Part shown: one piece after another, positions 27,693 to 35,608 of the stretch
Layout of the letters: every line of letters starts with the position of its first letter
How positions within the stretch are numbered: the stretch's first letter is position 1
From: JBAZKK01 sp964456925
GTDB taxonomy: Bacteria > Omnitrophota > Gorgyraeia > Gygaellales > Profunditerraquicolaceae
NCBI GenBank assembly: GCA_964456925.1
Contig: CAYWCX010000002.1
Span: 1 to 49,722, forward strand
Direction of reading: 5' to 3'
DNA length: 49,722 nt
Program-made: the position numbers and the translations under genes
The notes under the pieces: model-generated
What the model was told of the DNA's origin: nothing
Databases searched by the model: none
What the model saw: only the letters and a program-made list of their open reading frames with translations

Positions 27693-30164
27693 ATGTTAAG
27701 GACAAAACCCCTTATTTTTATAATAATGCTTTCCCTGATTTTTCCTCTTTGCTCGAACGGATTGGCGGCGGCCGAAGAGGGTGATTCCAGGGAGGAGGAA
27801 TCATTTTTTGTTGCCAGAAAAGCCTTTGAAGACGGCTTCTATGAGGTAAGCCTCGGCCTCGCGGAGCGTTTCTTAAAGAATTACCCGGAATCCCGCAAGG
27901 CCGCCGAGGTGCGCCTCTTAATCGGAGAGTGTTATTTCCACCAGAATAAATTCCTGGAGGCGCTGAAGGTTTTCGAAGAACTTTTTAACCAGCCCGGTGC
28001 AGCCAGGATCAAGGACGCCGTGCTTTACTGGATGGCCGAGGTGCATTTCAAGGGCAATAATTTTAATAAGGCCGCCGCGTATTACAAGGCGATTATAGAG
28101 GAGTTTCCCAAGTCTTCCTACCTCGTGCACGCTTACTACTCGCTGGGCTGGTGTCTTTTTCAGGAATCCAAGTACGAGGAGGCGCTGAAGTATTTTAAGG
28201 TAATAGAGGAGAAATACCCGAGAGAGCCCCTTGCCCAGGACGCGGCTTTTAAGATAATGGAGTGTTTTTATAATCTCAGGGATTACGCTGCCCTGAGAGA
28301 AAAACTCCAATCATACCTTAAGTTACACGCTAAGGATACCGATAAACTTGTTTATCTTTATTTTTACCTCGCCGAGGCGGAATACTACCTCAATAACTTT
28401 TCCGAAGCCAGGGAGGGTTACGCCAAGGTCATCGCTTCTACCAGCGACAAAAAGATGCAGGCCCTTTCCGAACTCGGGATGGCCTGGGCCCTGTTGAAAT
28501 TAAAACGCTACGAGGAAGCCGAGAAGGTGTTCTTAGAAATAACAAGCGATAACCTCGAGAAGAAAAGCCGCCAGGTTTTGTTATTAGGCAAAGCGGTGTT
28601 GTTTTTTGAAACGAAGAGGTTCCCCGAAGCCAAGGCCGCCTACGGCGAGCTCATCAATAAAAGCGAAGACCCCGTTATTTCAGTCCAGGCGTATCTGGGT
28701 AAGGCAGATACCCTCTACAACATGGGTGAATACCAGCAGGCGATGGCGCTTTACCGCGAGGCACTCGGTGAGGATTTTGGCAGCGGTATCTCCCAGGAAT
28801 ACCTCGATAAGCTGCATTACGGCCTCGCCTGGTCACTTCTTAAGGAGGGGGAATTTAAAAATGCCATCGAGGAATTTCAGAAAATCGCCCAGCGTACCGA
28901 AGATAAGACCATCAAGGTCGCTACCTTATGCCAGATCGGCGATGCCTATCAGGACGCCGGCGATTACCGCAAGGCCGAGGAGGTCTATAACAACATCCTG
29001 CGGGACTACCCGGACAGTTTCTACAATGATTACGTGCAGTATCAACTGGGTTCGGTATTGCTGAAGAGCTCCAATTATGACGGAGCGATTATGGCCTTTG
29101 AGAATATCCGGAATAATTTCGCCAACTCTAAAATTAGCGACGACGCTACCTATGCCCTGGCACTTTCTTATTTCCAGAAAGAAGATTATAATTCCGCCAG
29201 GGATGTATTGGAGAGGTTCCAGAAGGAATTCAAGGACAGCAGTTTAAAACCGCAGGCTACGTACCTCCTGGGTACCAGCCTTTACAACCTTGCTAAGTTT
29301 AACGAAGCCATCGAGGCCTTCCGTGAGGTAACCAGGATTTACGGCCAGGACAGCGATTTAGCCCAGAAGGCAGAATACGAGATTGCGGATTGTTATTATC
29401 AACTGGGCAACGAAAAAGAGGCGGTAGCGAGGTTCAAGGTGCTGCGTTCCAAATACCCCGATTCCAAACTCAGCATGGAGATTATCTGGTGGCTGGGGGG
29501 ATATTATTACCGCCATAACGATTTGAGCCTCGCGCGGCGTTATTTTTCCTCCATCATCCAGGATTTCCCCGACAATAATCTTGTTGCCGATGCCTATTAC
29601 GTGTTGGGCGCGATTTCGGAACAGGAGGGAGACCCCGGCGATGCGATAAATAATTTCAATAAGGTAACGGAATTGACCAGGACCGACCTTGCCGGACAGG
29701 CGGCTGTTGCCATTGCCGATATCCGCGCCCGCGAGGACAAACTCGATTCCTCATTGGCGCTCTATCGCAAGGTCAGCGCAGAATTCCCCAACCTTGCCCC
29801 GGCGGTTTATCCAAAGATCGCGGATATCTACCGTAAGCTCGGCAAATACGACGAGGCAGTGGATTTTTATCAGAAGAGCCTGGAGGCGGCGCCGTTAAGG
29901 CAACTGGCGGATATACAGTTTAAGATTGCCGAAGTAAGGGAAGCGCAGGCCAGGTCCGCCGATGCCATCGAACAGTATCTGAAGGTTACCTATATATATT
30001 CCGAGGACCCCAAACTGGTGGTTAAAGCGCTGCTTCGGGTGGCCGCTATTTACGAAAATCAGGGCAAGAAAGATGAGGCAGTCAATATCTATAAAAGGGT
30101 TATATCCATGAATGTGGAAGAGGCAAAATTTGCCCAGGAACGCATCGATTTAATAAGAAAATAA
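27693..30164 (+). CDS. Large exported TPR protein, upstream of ExbB/ExbD
   Basis: This 823-aa protein begins with a signal peptide (LIFIIMLSLIFPLCSNGLAAA) and is otherwise almost entirely tetratricopeptide-like repeats, with recurring YPDS, A-x-Y-x-LG and Y-x-A-x2-Y-x3-L patterns. It resembles TolA-binding YbgF/CpoB and BamD-type TPR proteins but is much longer. It lies 12 bases before exbB, after which exbD and a TonB-like gene follow, so it probably works as a periplasmic scaffold of this energised envelope complex. The partner and exact role are not evident from sequence. Confidence 0.8.
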   Translation: MLRTKPLIFIIMLSLIFPLCSNGLAAAEEGDSREEESFFVARKAFEDGFYEVSLGLAERFLKNYPESRKAAEVRLLIGECYFHQNKFLEALKVFEELFNQPGAARIKDAVLYWMAEVHFKGNNFNKAAAYYKAIIEEFPKSSYLVHAYYSLGWCLFQESKYEEALKYFKVIEEKYPREPLAQDAAFKIMECFYNLRDYAALREKLQSYLKLHAKDTDKLVYLYFYLAEAEYYLNNFSEAREGYAKVIASTSDKKMQALSELGMAWALLKLKRYEEAEKVFLEITSDNLEKKSRQVLLLGKAVLFFETKRFPEAKAAYGELINKSEDPVISVQAYLGKADTLYNMGEYQQAMALYREALGEDFGSGISQEYLDKLHYGLAWSLLKEGEFKNAIEEFQKIAQRTEDKTIKVATLCQIGDAYQDAGDYRKAEEVYNNILRDYPDSFYNDYVQYQLGSVLLKSSNYDGAIMAFENIRNNFANSKISDDATYALALSYFQKEDYNSARDVLERFQKEFKDSSLKPQATYLLGTSLYNLAKFNEAIEAFREVTRIYGQDSDLAQKAEYEIADCYYQLGNEKEAVARFKVLRSKYPDSKLSMEIIWWLGGYYYRHNDLSLARRYFSSIIQDFPDNNLVADAYYVLGAISEQEGDPGDAINNFNKVTELTRTDLAGQAAVAIADIRAREDKLDSSLALYRKVSAEFPNLAPAVYPKIADIYRKLGKYDEAVDFYQKSLEAAPLRQLADIQFKIAEVREAQARSADAIEQYLKVTYIYSEDPKLVVKALLRVAAIYENQGKKDEAVNIYKRVISMNVEEAKFAQERIDLIRK

Positions 30165-30176
30165 AGGAGGCGGGTT

Positions 30177-30809
30177 ATGGATCTCTACCGTATGAGTTTT
30201 TGGCAGGTTTTTTTAGCAGGCGGGCCGGTAATGTGGCCGATACTTTTCTGTTCCATATTTGCCCTGGCGATCATTATTGAAAAACTCTGGTATCTGCATA
30301 AGATAAGGATCGACAGCCAGGAGTTCCTCAATAACATTCTCGAGAAGATGAAGCGCCATCAGATAAAGGAGGCGCTGGCGAGCTGCGATAATACCGACAG
30401 CCCGATCTCGAGGATCCTCAAGGTCGGGATTTTAAAGAATGACCGGCCGCGCCCCCAGATCAAAGAGGCGATTGAAGACGCCTCTCTTTACGAAATACCG
30501 AAACTTGAGAAAAACCTTTCGATACTCGCTACCATTGCGCACATTTCCCCGCTGTTGGGGCTTCTGGGCACGGTTACCGGCATGGTGCGGTGTTTTCAGA
30601 CCATCCAGGCGAAAACCGCATCGCTGCATCCGGTATCTCCCGGAGACCTTGCCGGCGGCATCTGGGAGGCGTTGCTTACCACGGTAGCGGGTCTGGTCGT
30701 CGCGATACCGACCTTCGTGGTGTATAACTATCTGGTCAACCGTATCAACAGCGTCATCCTGGAAATGGAAAAAGCCGCGACCGAATTCGTAAATTTCCTT
30801 ACCGAATAG
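30177..30809 (+). CDS. exbB: MotA/TolQ/ExbB family proton-channel protein
   Basis: This 210-aa inner-membrane protein has three membrane helices: near residues 15-37, ~120-142 in ISPLLGLLGTVTGMVRCFQ, and ~155-185 in GGIWEALLTTVAGLVVAIPTFVVYNYLV. The second and third carry the conserved small-residue and Thr/Glu pattern lining the ion path. A strong aaaggagg site precedes the ATG. With the ExbD-like and TonB-like products of the next two genes it would transmit proton-motive force across the envelope. TolQ and ExbB cannot be told apart here. Confidence 0.93.
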   Translation: MDLYRMSFWQVFLAGGPVMWPILFCSIFALAIIIEKLWYLHKIRIDSQEFLNNILEKMKRHQIKEALASCDNTDSPISRILKVGILKNDRPRPQIKEAIEDASLYEIPKLEKNLSILATIAHISPLLGLLGTVTGMVRCFQTIQAKTASLHPVSPGDLAGGIWEALLTTVAGLVVAIPTFVVYNYLVNRINSVILEMEKAATEFVNFLTE

Positions 30810-30821
30810 AAAGGGACTAAG

Positions 30822-31223
30822 ATGAGATTCAGAAGACATATGGAACTGGAACACGGCCTGCGTCAGATCGATATCGCGCCGTTGATAGATATGGTATTTC
30901 AACTCTTGATATTCTTTATGCTGACCTCAAGTTTTGTGGTGCAGCCGGGAATAAAAATCAATCTGCCCAAGGCGGTGACCAGCGAGGTAGTCAAATACGA
31001 GAATATCGAAATCGTGGTTTCCGGCGAAAACGTCGTCTATCTGAACGGCAGGGTAATAACCCTTGCGGAGCTTAAAAATTTATTCAAGCAGATGCCGACG
31101 AGGAAACAGTCGATTATGATTAAGGCTGACCGCCGGGCTTCTTTAGGCAGGGTAGTGGAAATCTGGGATATGTGCCGCGAGGCAGGGGTCAGCCAGATTA
31201 ATATCGCCACTAACCAGGAATAA
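30822..31223 (+). CDS. exbD: ExbD/TolR family transport protein
   Basis: This 133-aa protein has a short cytoplasmic N-terminus, one membrane helix (IDIAPLIDMVFQLLIFFML) with the essential proton-carrying Asp23, and a small periplasmic domain containing SIMIKADRRASLGRVVEIWDMCREAG. It is the usual partner of the ExbB-type channel encoded 12 bases upstream. The stop overlaps the start of the next gene by one base (TAATG), implying tight coupling with the TonB-like protein. Confidence 0.95.
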   Translation: MRFRRHMELEHGLRQIDIAPLIDMVFQLLIFFMLTSSFVVQPGIKINLPKAVTSEVVKYENIEIVVSGENVVYLNGRVITLAELKNLFKQMPTRKQSIMIKADRRASLGRVVEIWDMCREAGVSQINIATNQE

Positions 31224-31849
31224 TGTCTACCATTTTAAAAAGGACAATCCTTATTTCTCTACTCGGTCATCTTACACTCTTTAGCCTGTTTACTTTTTCC
31301 TTCGGCACAAGATTTGATACGGATTACGAAGGGTTTTATTTCTGGGGTACTTTCCTGCCGGCGTCAAATCCTTTCTCTCCTGCGGCATCCGAGGACAATT
31401 TCCTTCACAGGATTCTAAACTACACCTACAATACGACGTTAAAAAAGAGAGGGGATTCCGTATCTTTACCCGCTGTTTATCTAAGGCCGCAGTTTTTTAC
31501 GGGCCCTGACGGTGAAAAGATAACCTGGTTGCCTCGGCCGGAGAGCGCATATCTCCTTCGGGCGAGGAGGGAACCGGTGATGATGCTGTATCCGCGGCTG
31601 CCTTATGACTTCAGTCTTTATTTCCGGGACAGGCAGGCAGCGCATATTGAACTCGCCTTTAATATTAAAACGGCAGGGAACAGAGAAGAGGTGGCCATCA
31701 AAAGAAAAATTTCTTCCGGAAACCTTGAGGCGGACCTTTTAAGCATGCGCTATATCAGCCATTACCTTTTTATCCAGAAAACCAGATTCGCGCCGGGCGT
31801 CTGGCAGAGCGTTAAGATTGACCTCGCGGCCAGGGATGATAACTATTAA
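31223..31849 (+). CDS. TonB-like protein lacking a proline-rich spacer
   Basis: This 208-aa protein has an N-terminal anchor (TILISLLGHLTLFSLFTFSFG) in the style of TonB/TolA, in which a His lies in the helix. The C-terminal part, AHIELAFNIKTAGNREEV followed by KRKISSGNLEADLLSMRYI, resembles the TonB C-terminal fold (strand, SSG turn, LD helix). The Pro/Glu/Lys-rich region that normally spans the periplasm is missing. Its position directly after exbD is the TonB position. Function is inferred; a TolA-like or dedicated envelope role is possible. Confidence 0.6.
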   Translation: MSTILKRTILISLLGHLTLFSLFTFSFGTRFDTDYEGFYFWGTFLPASNPFSPAASEDNFLHRILNYTYNTTLKKRGDSVSLPAVYLRPQFFTGPDGEKITWLPRPESAYLLRARREPVMMLYPRLPYDFSLYFRDRQAAHIELAFNIKTAGNREEVAIKRKISSGNLEADLLSMRYISHYLFIQKTRFAPGVWQSVKIDLAARDDNY

Positions 31850-32057
31850 TTTCTACCTAGCAGTATCGTTCTACCTTCTCCTGCTTGTCGGGATAATTTT
31901 TCTCTCATGGCTTCTGGGGATAAAGGAGAAAAACAAGGACCTTTCCATAGATGCGCGTTTCATCTGGTTCTGCGCAGTGTGCTCCTATACCTATATCGAT
32001 ACCAAAGAAAACCCCATTTCGACGTGCCCCCGCTGCGGCAGTTATAATAAAAAATAG
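31836..32057 (+). CDS. Small membrane protein with C-terminal zinc ribbon
   Basis: This 73-aa protein starts at ATG 31836 inside the end of the TonB-like gene. One N-terminal membrane helix (FYLAVSFYLLLLVGIIFLSWLL) is followed by a CxxC-x15-CxxC ribbon (FCAVCSYTY...STCPRCGSYNKK), likely to bind one zinc. A TTG at 31818 is an alternative start. I do not recognise a named family. The gene overlap suggests it belongs to the exbB-exbD operon. Confidence 0.7.
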   Translation: MITINFYLAVSFYLLLLVGIIFLSWLLGIKEKNKDLSIDARFIWFCAVCSYTYIDTKENPISTCPRCGSYNKK

Positions 32058-32086
32058 TTGACCCTCTCTTTTTTTACGTCTATAAT
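32058..32086 (+). promoter_or_regulatory. Sigma-70-type promoter of the winged-helix gene
   Basis: TTGACC (32058-32063), a 17-nt T-rich spacer and a consensus TATAAT (32081-32086). It begins at the stop of the zinc-ribbon gene and would give a ~45-nt leader. Confidence 0.85.
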
Positions 32087-32137
32087 GGAGTCGATTTTAA
32101 AAACAGGTCGATTAGGTTTTTCAATAGGAGGTCAAAA

Positions 32138-32344
32138 GTGATTACCGAAATAGGCATTGTTGCAGGCGATATCTGGCACTATCTGGACCAGCACGGAGAA
32201 GTGGGTCTTGCGGATTTGGTGCGCGGCATTGACAAGCCGCGCGATAACGTGCTGATGAGTCTGGGATGGTTGGCAAGAGAGGGACATATGATAGTGACCC
32301 GGACCGAAAACGATTACCGGGTAAACTTAAGAAGAAATAGCTAA
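32138..32344 (+). CDS. Small winged-helix protein (DUF2582-like)
   Basis: This 68-aa protein starts at GTG after a strong taggaggt site. The pattern IGIVAGDIWHYLDQHGEVGLADLV followed by LMSLGWLAREGHM is that of short winged-helix DUF2582 proteins found in several anaerobic and uncultured lineages. It has no sensor domain. DNA binding is inferred from the fold. It has its own promoter and lies 4 bases before a PilX-like gene, so it could regulate the pilus genes or be only a neighbour. Confidence 0.75.
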   Translation: MITEIGIVAGDIWHYLDQHGEVGLADLVRGIDKPRDNVLMSLGWLAREGHMIVTRTENDYRVNLRRNS

Positions 32345-32348
32345 TCCT

Positions 32349-32714
32349 ATGCTCAAGAAGCAGAGCGGCATGGTTTTATTTTTAGTTCTTTGTTTGATTA
32401 TTATAGCCGCAGTTTTATCGGGAATTATCCTTAATATCACCCTCAGCCACTTCGAACTTACCCGGCACAAGGTGCAGCGCATCAAGGCCTATTATGCTGC
32501 CCTGGCAGGGATGAACCTGGCCCTTGAACAGTTAAGGACAGGGGCCTGGACCAATGATACCTATACTCTTTGTCCAAGCGGCAGTTGTACCTATATCGAC
32601 ACCACGATTCCTTACCCGGTTACGATAAATATTACCAGTACCGACGCAGTCAATAAAACGGTAAATATTACCGTCGATTATACCAGCAGCCTACCTGCAT
32701 TCCGCGGCAAATAA
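32349..32714 (+). CDS. PilX/GspK-like pilus assembly protein
   Basis: This 121-aa protein starts MLKKQSGMVLFLVLCLIIIAAVLSG: a short basic leader, G then M at +1 and a hydrophobic helix, as in PilX-type minor pilins (Glu at +5 is absent, as in GspK/PilX). The region after residue 65 is Thr/Asn-rich and contains five N-X-S/T sequons (for example NDT, NIT, NKT). It is separated from the rest of the pilus genes by a promoter and an HTH gene. Secretion by the pilus machine is inferred. Confidence 0.72.
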   Translation: MLKKQSGMVLFLVLCLIIIAAVLSGIILNITLSHFELTRHKVQRIKAYYAALAGMNLALEQLRTGAWTNDTYTLCPSGSCTYIDTTIPYPVTINITSTDAVNKTVNITVDYTSSLPAFRGK

Positions 32715-32810
32715 CCCACCTATTGAGCATCTTGAGCCTTAAAAAGGGCGATATTGTCTATAATTTATTATAATCTAAGTAAATATAAGTAAATTTATAA
32801 AAAAAAATAC

Positions 32811-32846
32811 TTGACAAAATAAGTTTCTTATGTTCTAATTAAGAAC
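32811..32846 (+). promoter_or_regulatory. Promoter with dyad operator before the HTH-pil operon
   Basis: TTGACA (32811-32816), a 17-nt spacer and TCTAAT (32834-32839). The -10 box lies within a perfect dyad, gttct-aatta-agaac (32832-32846), a likely repressor site. The upstream 32715-32810 is AT-rich, with aagtaaat repeated, and holds no gene. Confidence 0.7.
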
Positions 32847-32882
32847 GTTATATTTTATAAGGTAGGACGTAAAATTAAGTAA

Positions 32883-33071
32883 ATGGCTATGACCAGATTA
32901 ATGGACCTTGACGAATTAGCGGATTACCTCAGACTCAAGAAGCAGACTATCTATAACTGGCTTCATGAGGGTAAAATATCCGGTATAAAGGTAGGGGGGG
33001 TATGGCGTTTTGACCCCAAAGAGATAAATGCCTGGCTTAATAGCAGGAGGCGTTTACCAAAGGTTCAATAA
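32883..33071 (+). CDS. Helix-turn-helix regulator (MerR/excisionase-type)
   Basis: This 62-aa protein is a single HTH_17-type domain: LMDLDELADYLRLKKQTIYNWLHEG, then GIKVGGVWRFDPKEINAWL. The fold is shared by phage excisionases and small transcription regulators such as BldC. It is the first gene after the dyad-bearing promoter and ends one base before pilM, so a role as autoregulator of the pilus operon is more likely than DNA excision. No recombinase lies nearby; the only one is 15 kb away. Confidence 0.85.
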   Translation: MAMTRLMDLDELADYLRLKKQTIYNWLHEGKISGIKVGGVWRFDPKEINAWLNSRRRLPKVQ

Positions 33072-33072
33072 G

Positions 33073-34626
33073 ATGAATAAATTAGGGATATATTTTGGCT
33101 CGCGGCTAATAAGCATTGCAGAGTTAAAAGGCAGGCAGTTATTGAATAACATTGAGATAACCCTGCCGGCGATAGCATCGGATACCGGCGGTATAGCGCC
33201 GTCCGACGAGGCCCAGATTGTTACATTGATTAAAGAACAATTGGTAAAGAAGAAGATTGAAGTCAAAGAGGCGGCAGTGGCCCTTTCAGGCAAAGATTTC
33301 ATTATACGTAATTTCGAAATGGGACTTCTGCCGCGTGAAGAATTAGCCAATGCCGTAAACTTTGAGGTGCGTAAATACATCCCCTTTAAGACGGAAGAGT
33401 TGATAGCGGATTTCCAGTATAAACTGGACAGGACGGCGCAGAAGAACCGCATCCTTTTCGTAGCGATTAAAAAAGAAATCTTAGACCGTTACCTTTCCAT
33501 TATCAATAAATTGGGCTTAAAGATTACAGCGCTGGAGTATTCCGCTTTCAGTATCCTGAGGTTGCTGAAGCTGGGCAACGTCGGCGGCCAGAAGGGGATA
33601 AAGGGTATTTTTAGCGCCGATTTAGTGGAAAGCGACGAGATTAATTTTGTGGTTTTGGAAAACGGGTTTCCGCTCTTTAGCCGCGATGTGGTATTAATCG
33701 GAAGTAATGCCCCCGGCGAAGAGGCCAAGGCTGCGGTTGAGGAGCCTGCTGCGATCCTGGAGAAACTCAAGAGGGAAATACGCATTTCAATGGATTATTA
33801 TGACCGCACCCTGCCGCTTAAAAGCATCGACAAGATGCTTTTTGTAATGGACCGTAATTATCAAGCGGAGTTGGAAGGCTTTTTTACTTTTATCAGGGAT
33901 ATCGGGCTGGCCCTGCAGTTCGTCGATTTAAAAAGATGCCTGGGCAGGTCGCTTCCTTTCTCGCTGGCGTTCCTGAAGAGCTATACCGTCGCCCTTTCAA
34001 ATATTAATACCGGCTTAAGGCCCGACCTGCTTAAAGCAAGAGAAAAGACCGTAAAGAAAGTTGTCGCGGTGCCCCAGACGAAAGCAGGCGTTTTCCTGGC
34101 GCAACTTAAAAGCGAGTATAGCAAGGCCCTGATGGTAGCGATAGTAATTTGCCTGGCAGTTTACTATTTAGGCATTTCGCGCTTAGCCCCCCTCGAGAAA
34201 GAATTGAAGAAGATTACGGCTGTGCGCCCGTCCCTGGCTACCATAAAGGCAAATGCCAATTATGACCAGCTGGTCAGCATTAATGTGGATTACCGGAACA
34301 AGATAACCGCCCTGGATGAACTCTTGAAGAGAAAGGTATATGTTACCGAGCTGCTTGATATAATACCCCGCGTCACCCCGTCGTCAATGCGCTTTTCCGA
34401 GTTGGTTTTTAATAACGAAGACAAGAAAAGGGAGCTCTTGCTGCGTGGTATTGTTTATTTAGGCGACACCAACCAGGAGATGGACGCGGTGAACAGTTTT
34501 GTAAAGGCGTTGAAGGCCAGCCCGGCGTTTACCAGGCATTTTAAGGAAATAAGCGTCGTTTCGATAAATCACGAGCAGGTGTTCGGTAAGGCCACAACCG
34601 TTTTTGTAATTAACTGTAAAAAGTAG
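33073..34626 (+). CDS. pilM: PilM-PilN fusion protein (GspL-like)
   Basis: This 517-aa protein is the inner-membrane platform component of a type IV pilus or type II secretion system. Residues 1-~310 are the actin-like PilM domain (GIYFGSRLISIAEL, LPREELANAVNFEVRKYIPF, and the DYYDRT region). A membrane helix near 352-370 follows, and residues ~370-517 resemble PilN, with coiled coil and a ferredoxin-like periplasmic domain. PilM and PilN are usually separate proteins; the fused layout is that of GspL. ATG 33073 gives the family start MNKLGIYFGS. Confidence 0.88.
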   Translation: MNKLGIYFGSRLISIAELKGRQLLNNIEITLPAIASDTGGIAPSDEAQIVTLIKEQLVKKKIEVKEAAVALSGKDFIIRNFEMGLLPREELANAVNFEVRKYIPFKTEELIADFQYKLDRTAQKNRILFVAIKKEILDRYLSIINKLGLKITALEYSAFSILRLLKLGNVGGQKGIKGIFSADLVESDEINFVVLENGFPLFSRDVVLIGSNAPGEEAKAAVEEPAAILEKLKREIRISMDYYDRTLPLKSIDKMLFVMDRNYQAELEGFFTFIRDIGLALQFVDLKRCLGRSLPFSLAFLKSYTVALSNINTGLRPDLLKAREKTVKKVVAVPQTKAGVFLAQLKSEYSKALMVAIVICLAVYYLGISRLAPLEKELKKITAVRPSLATIKANANYDQLVSINVDYRNKITALDELLKRKVYVTELLDIIPRVTPSSMRFSELVFNNEDKKRELLLRGIVYLGDTNQEMDAVNSFVKALKASPAFTRHFKEISVVSINHEQVFGKATTVFVINCKK

Positions 34627-34634
34627 GTGAGGAT

Positions 34635-35159
34635 ATGGAATTGACGCGTTTTTTAAACCTCTATAAGAATAAAACCTTAAGCGTCCTGATAATTATTATC
34701 GCCCTGATTATTGCCTCCAATATTTATAAAGGCCAGGACAGCAGGATAAAATCTTTAATCCGCAACAAGGAAGCCGAGCTTAAGAAAAACGAAGTAATCA
34801 ATAAGATTGTGCGGGCGGACAAAATATTCAGGTCTTACCAGGATGTCATTAAAAAGAAAGATATAAATACGGCAATCAATACCATCACCGGCATTGCCCA
34901 GAGCCGCGGCATCAGCATTACTTCGCTTAAACCGCTTAAGGAAGAGACCGGGCCGGTATATACGAGGTACCCTTTTGAATTATCGGTATCCGCTAACAGT
35001 TATCATAATATTGCCAGGTTCATCAGCGATATCGAAAACCATAAAGATACTTATTTCGTGGACAGGATCAATATCAAGGCCGCAGATACCGCCGGTGCCG
35101 CGTATAAACTCGGCGCTAACATCGTGATAAGCACGGTAGCGGCCAAGGGCACAGAATGA
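34635..35159 (+). CDS. pilO: PilO/GspM-like pilus platform protein
   Basis: This 174-aa protein has an N-terminal membrane helix (SVLIIIIALIIASNIY), a coiled-coil stretch (residues ~38-75) and a C-terminal domain containing GIAQSRGISITSLKP and YPFELSVSANSYHNIARFISDIEN, the PilO ferredoxin-like pattern. It would dimerise with the PilN half of the preceding protein in the periplasm. It overlaps the next gene by four bases (ATGA). Confidence 0.83.
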   Translation: MELTRFLNLYKNKTLSVLIIIIALIIASNIYKGQDSRIKSLIRNKEAELKKNEVINKIVRADKIFRSYQDVIKKKDINTAINTITGIAQSRGISITSLKPLKEETGPVYTRYPFELSVSANSYHNIARFISDIENHKDTYFVDRINIKAADTAGAAYKLGANIVISTVAAKGTE

Positions 35160-35608
35160 GACGAGGATTCAAGGTTCTTATCGCTGTTTTAATTGCCGCG
35201 GGGTGGGTGGTTGATTACGGCGGTAAGGCCCCGGCCTACCCTGCCGAAGCTGTACCCGAGGTTTATCCTAAAGTTAATATTGAATACAAGGCAGAAAAAC
35301 TCACCGATCCCTTTATTGACTATAAGGCAGAACAGGCCCAGGAGGTATCGGAGAGGCCCGCAGAGTTGAAGCCCCTGCCGTCGTTGACAGTGCAGGGGAT
35401 GGTCTGGGGCGGAAGTTTCGCCCAAGCGATTATAAACGGCAAGTTTGTAAAAATAAAAGATACCATCGAAGGCGCAAAGATTATCGAGATTAACAAAGAC
35501 GGGGTAGATGTCCTTTATGAGGGGCATATTTATAAATTAAACTCTCCGGCAAAGACAAATTACGGAAGACTTAAAGATACCCAAGAAGGAGGAAAGAATG
35601 AAAAATAA
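35156..35608 (+). CDS. pilP: PilP/GspC-like periplasmic connector
   Basis: This 150-aa protein has an N-terminal hydrophobic segment (residues 6-19), a linker with the DPF motif, and a C-terminal beta domain, SLTVQGMVWGGSFAQAIING followed by DTIEGAKIIEINKDGVDVLY, which is the HR/PilP domain that contacts the secretin N0 domain. It is a connector between the PilN-PilO platform and PilQ. The end overlaps pilQ by 11 bases. Confidence 0.8.
   Translation: MRRGFKVLIAVLIAAGWVVDYGGKAPAYPAEAVPEVYPKVNIEYKAEKLTDPFIDYKAEQAQEVSERPAELKPLPSLTVQGMVWGGSFAQAIINGKFVKIKDTIEGAKIIEINKDGVDVLYEGHIYKLNSPAKTNYGRLKDTQEGGKNEK

Noticed and set aside
27693..30164. Sequon enrichment as a general property of all exported proteins here
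   Set aside because: The 823-aa exported TPR protein has only about two sequons by hand count, so the enrichment is particular to the pilin-like proteins, with a small cluster in PilQ.
32883..33071. HTH protein as the excisionase of the recombinase element
   Set aside because: It lies 15 kb from the recombinase and in the leader position of the pilus operon; a regulator is more plausible.
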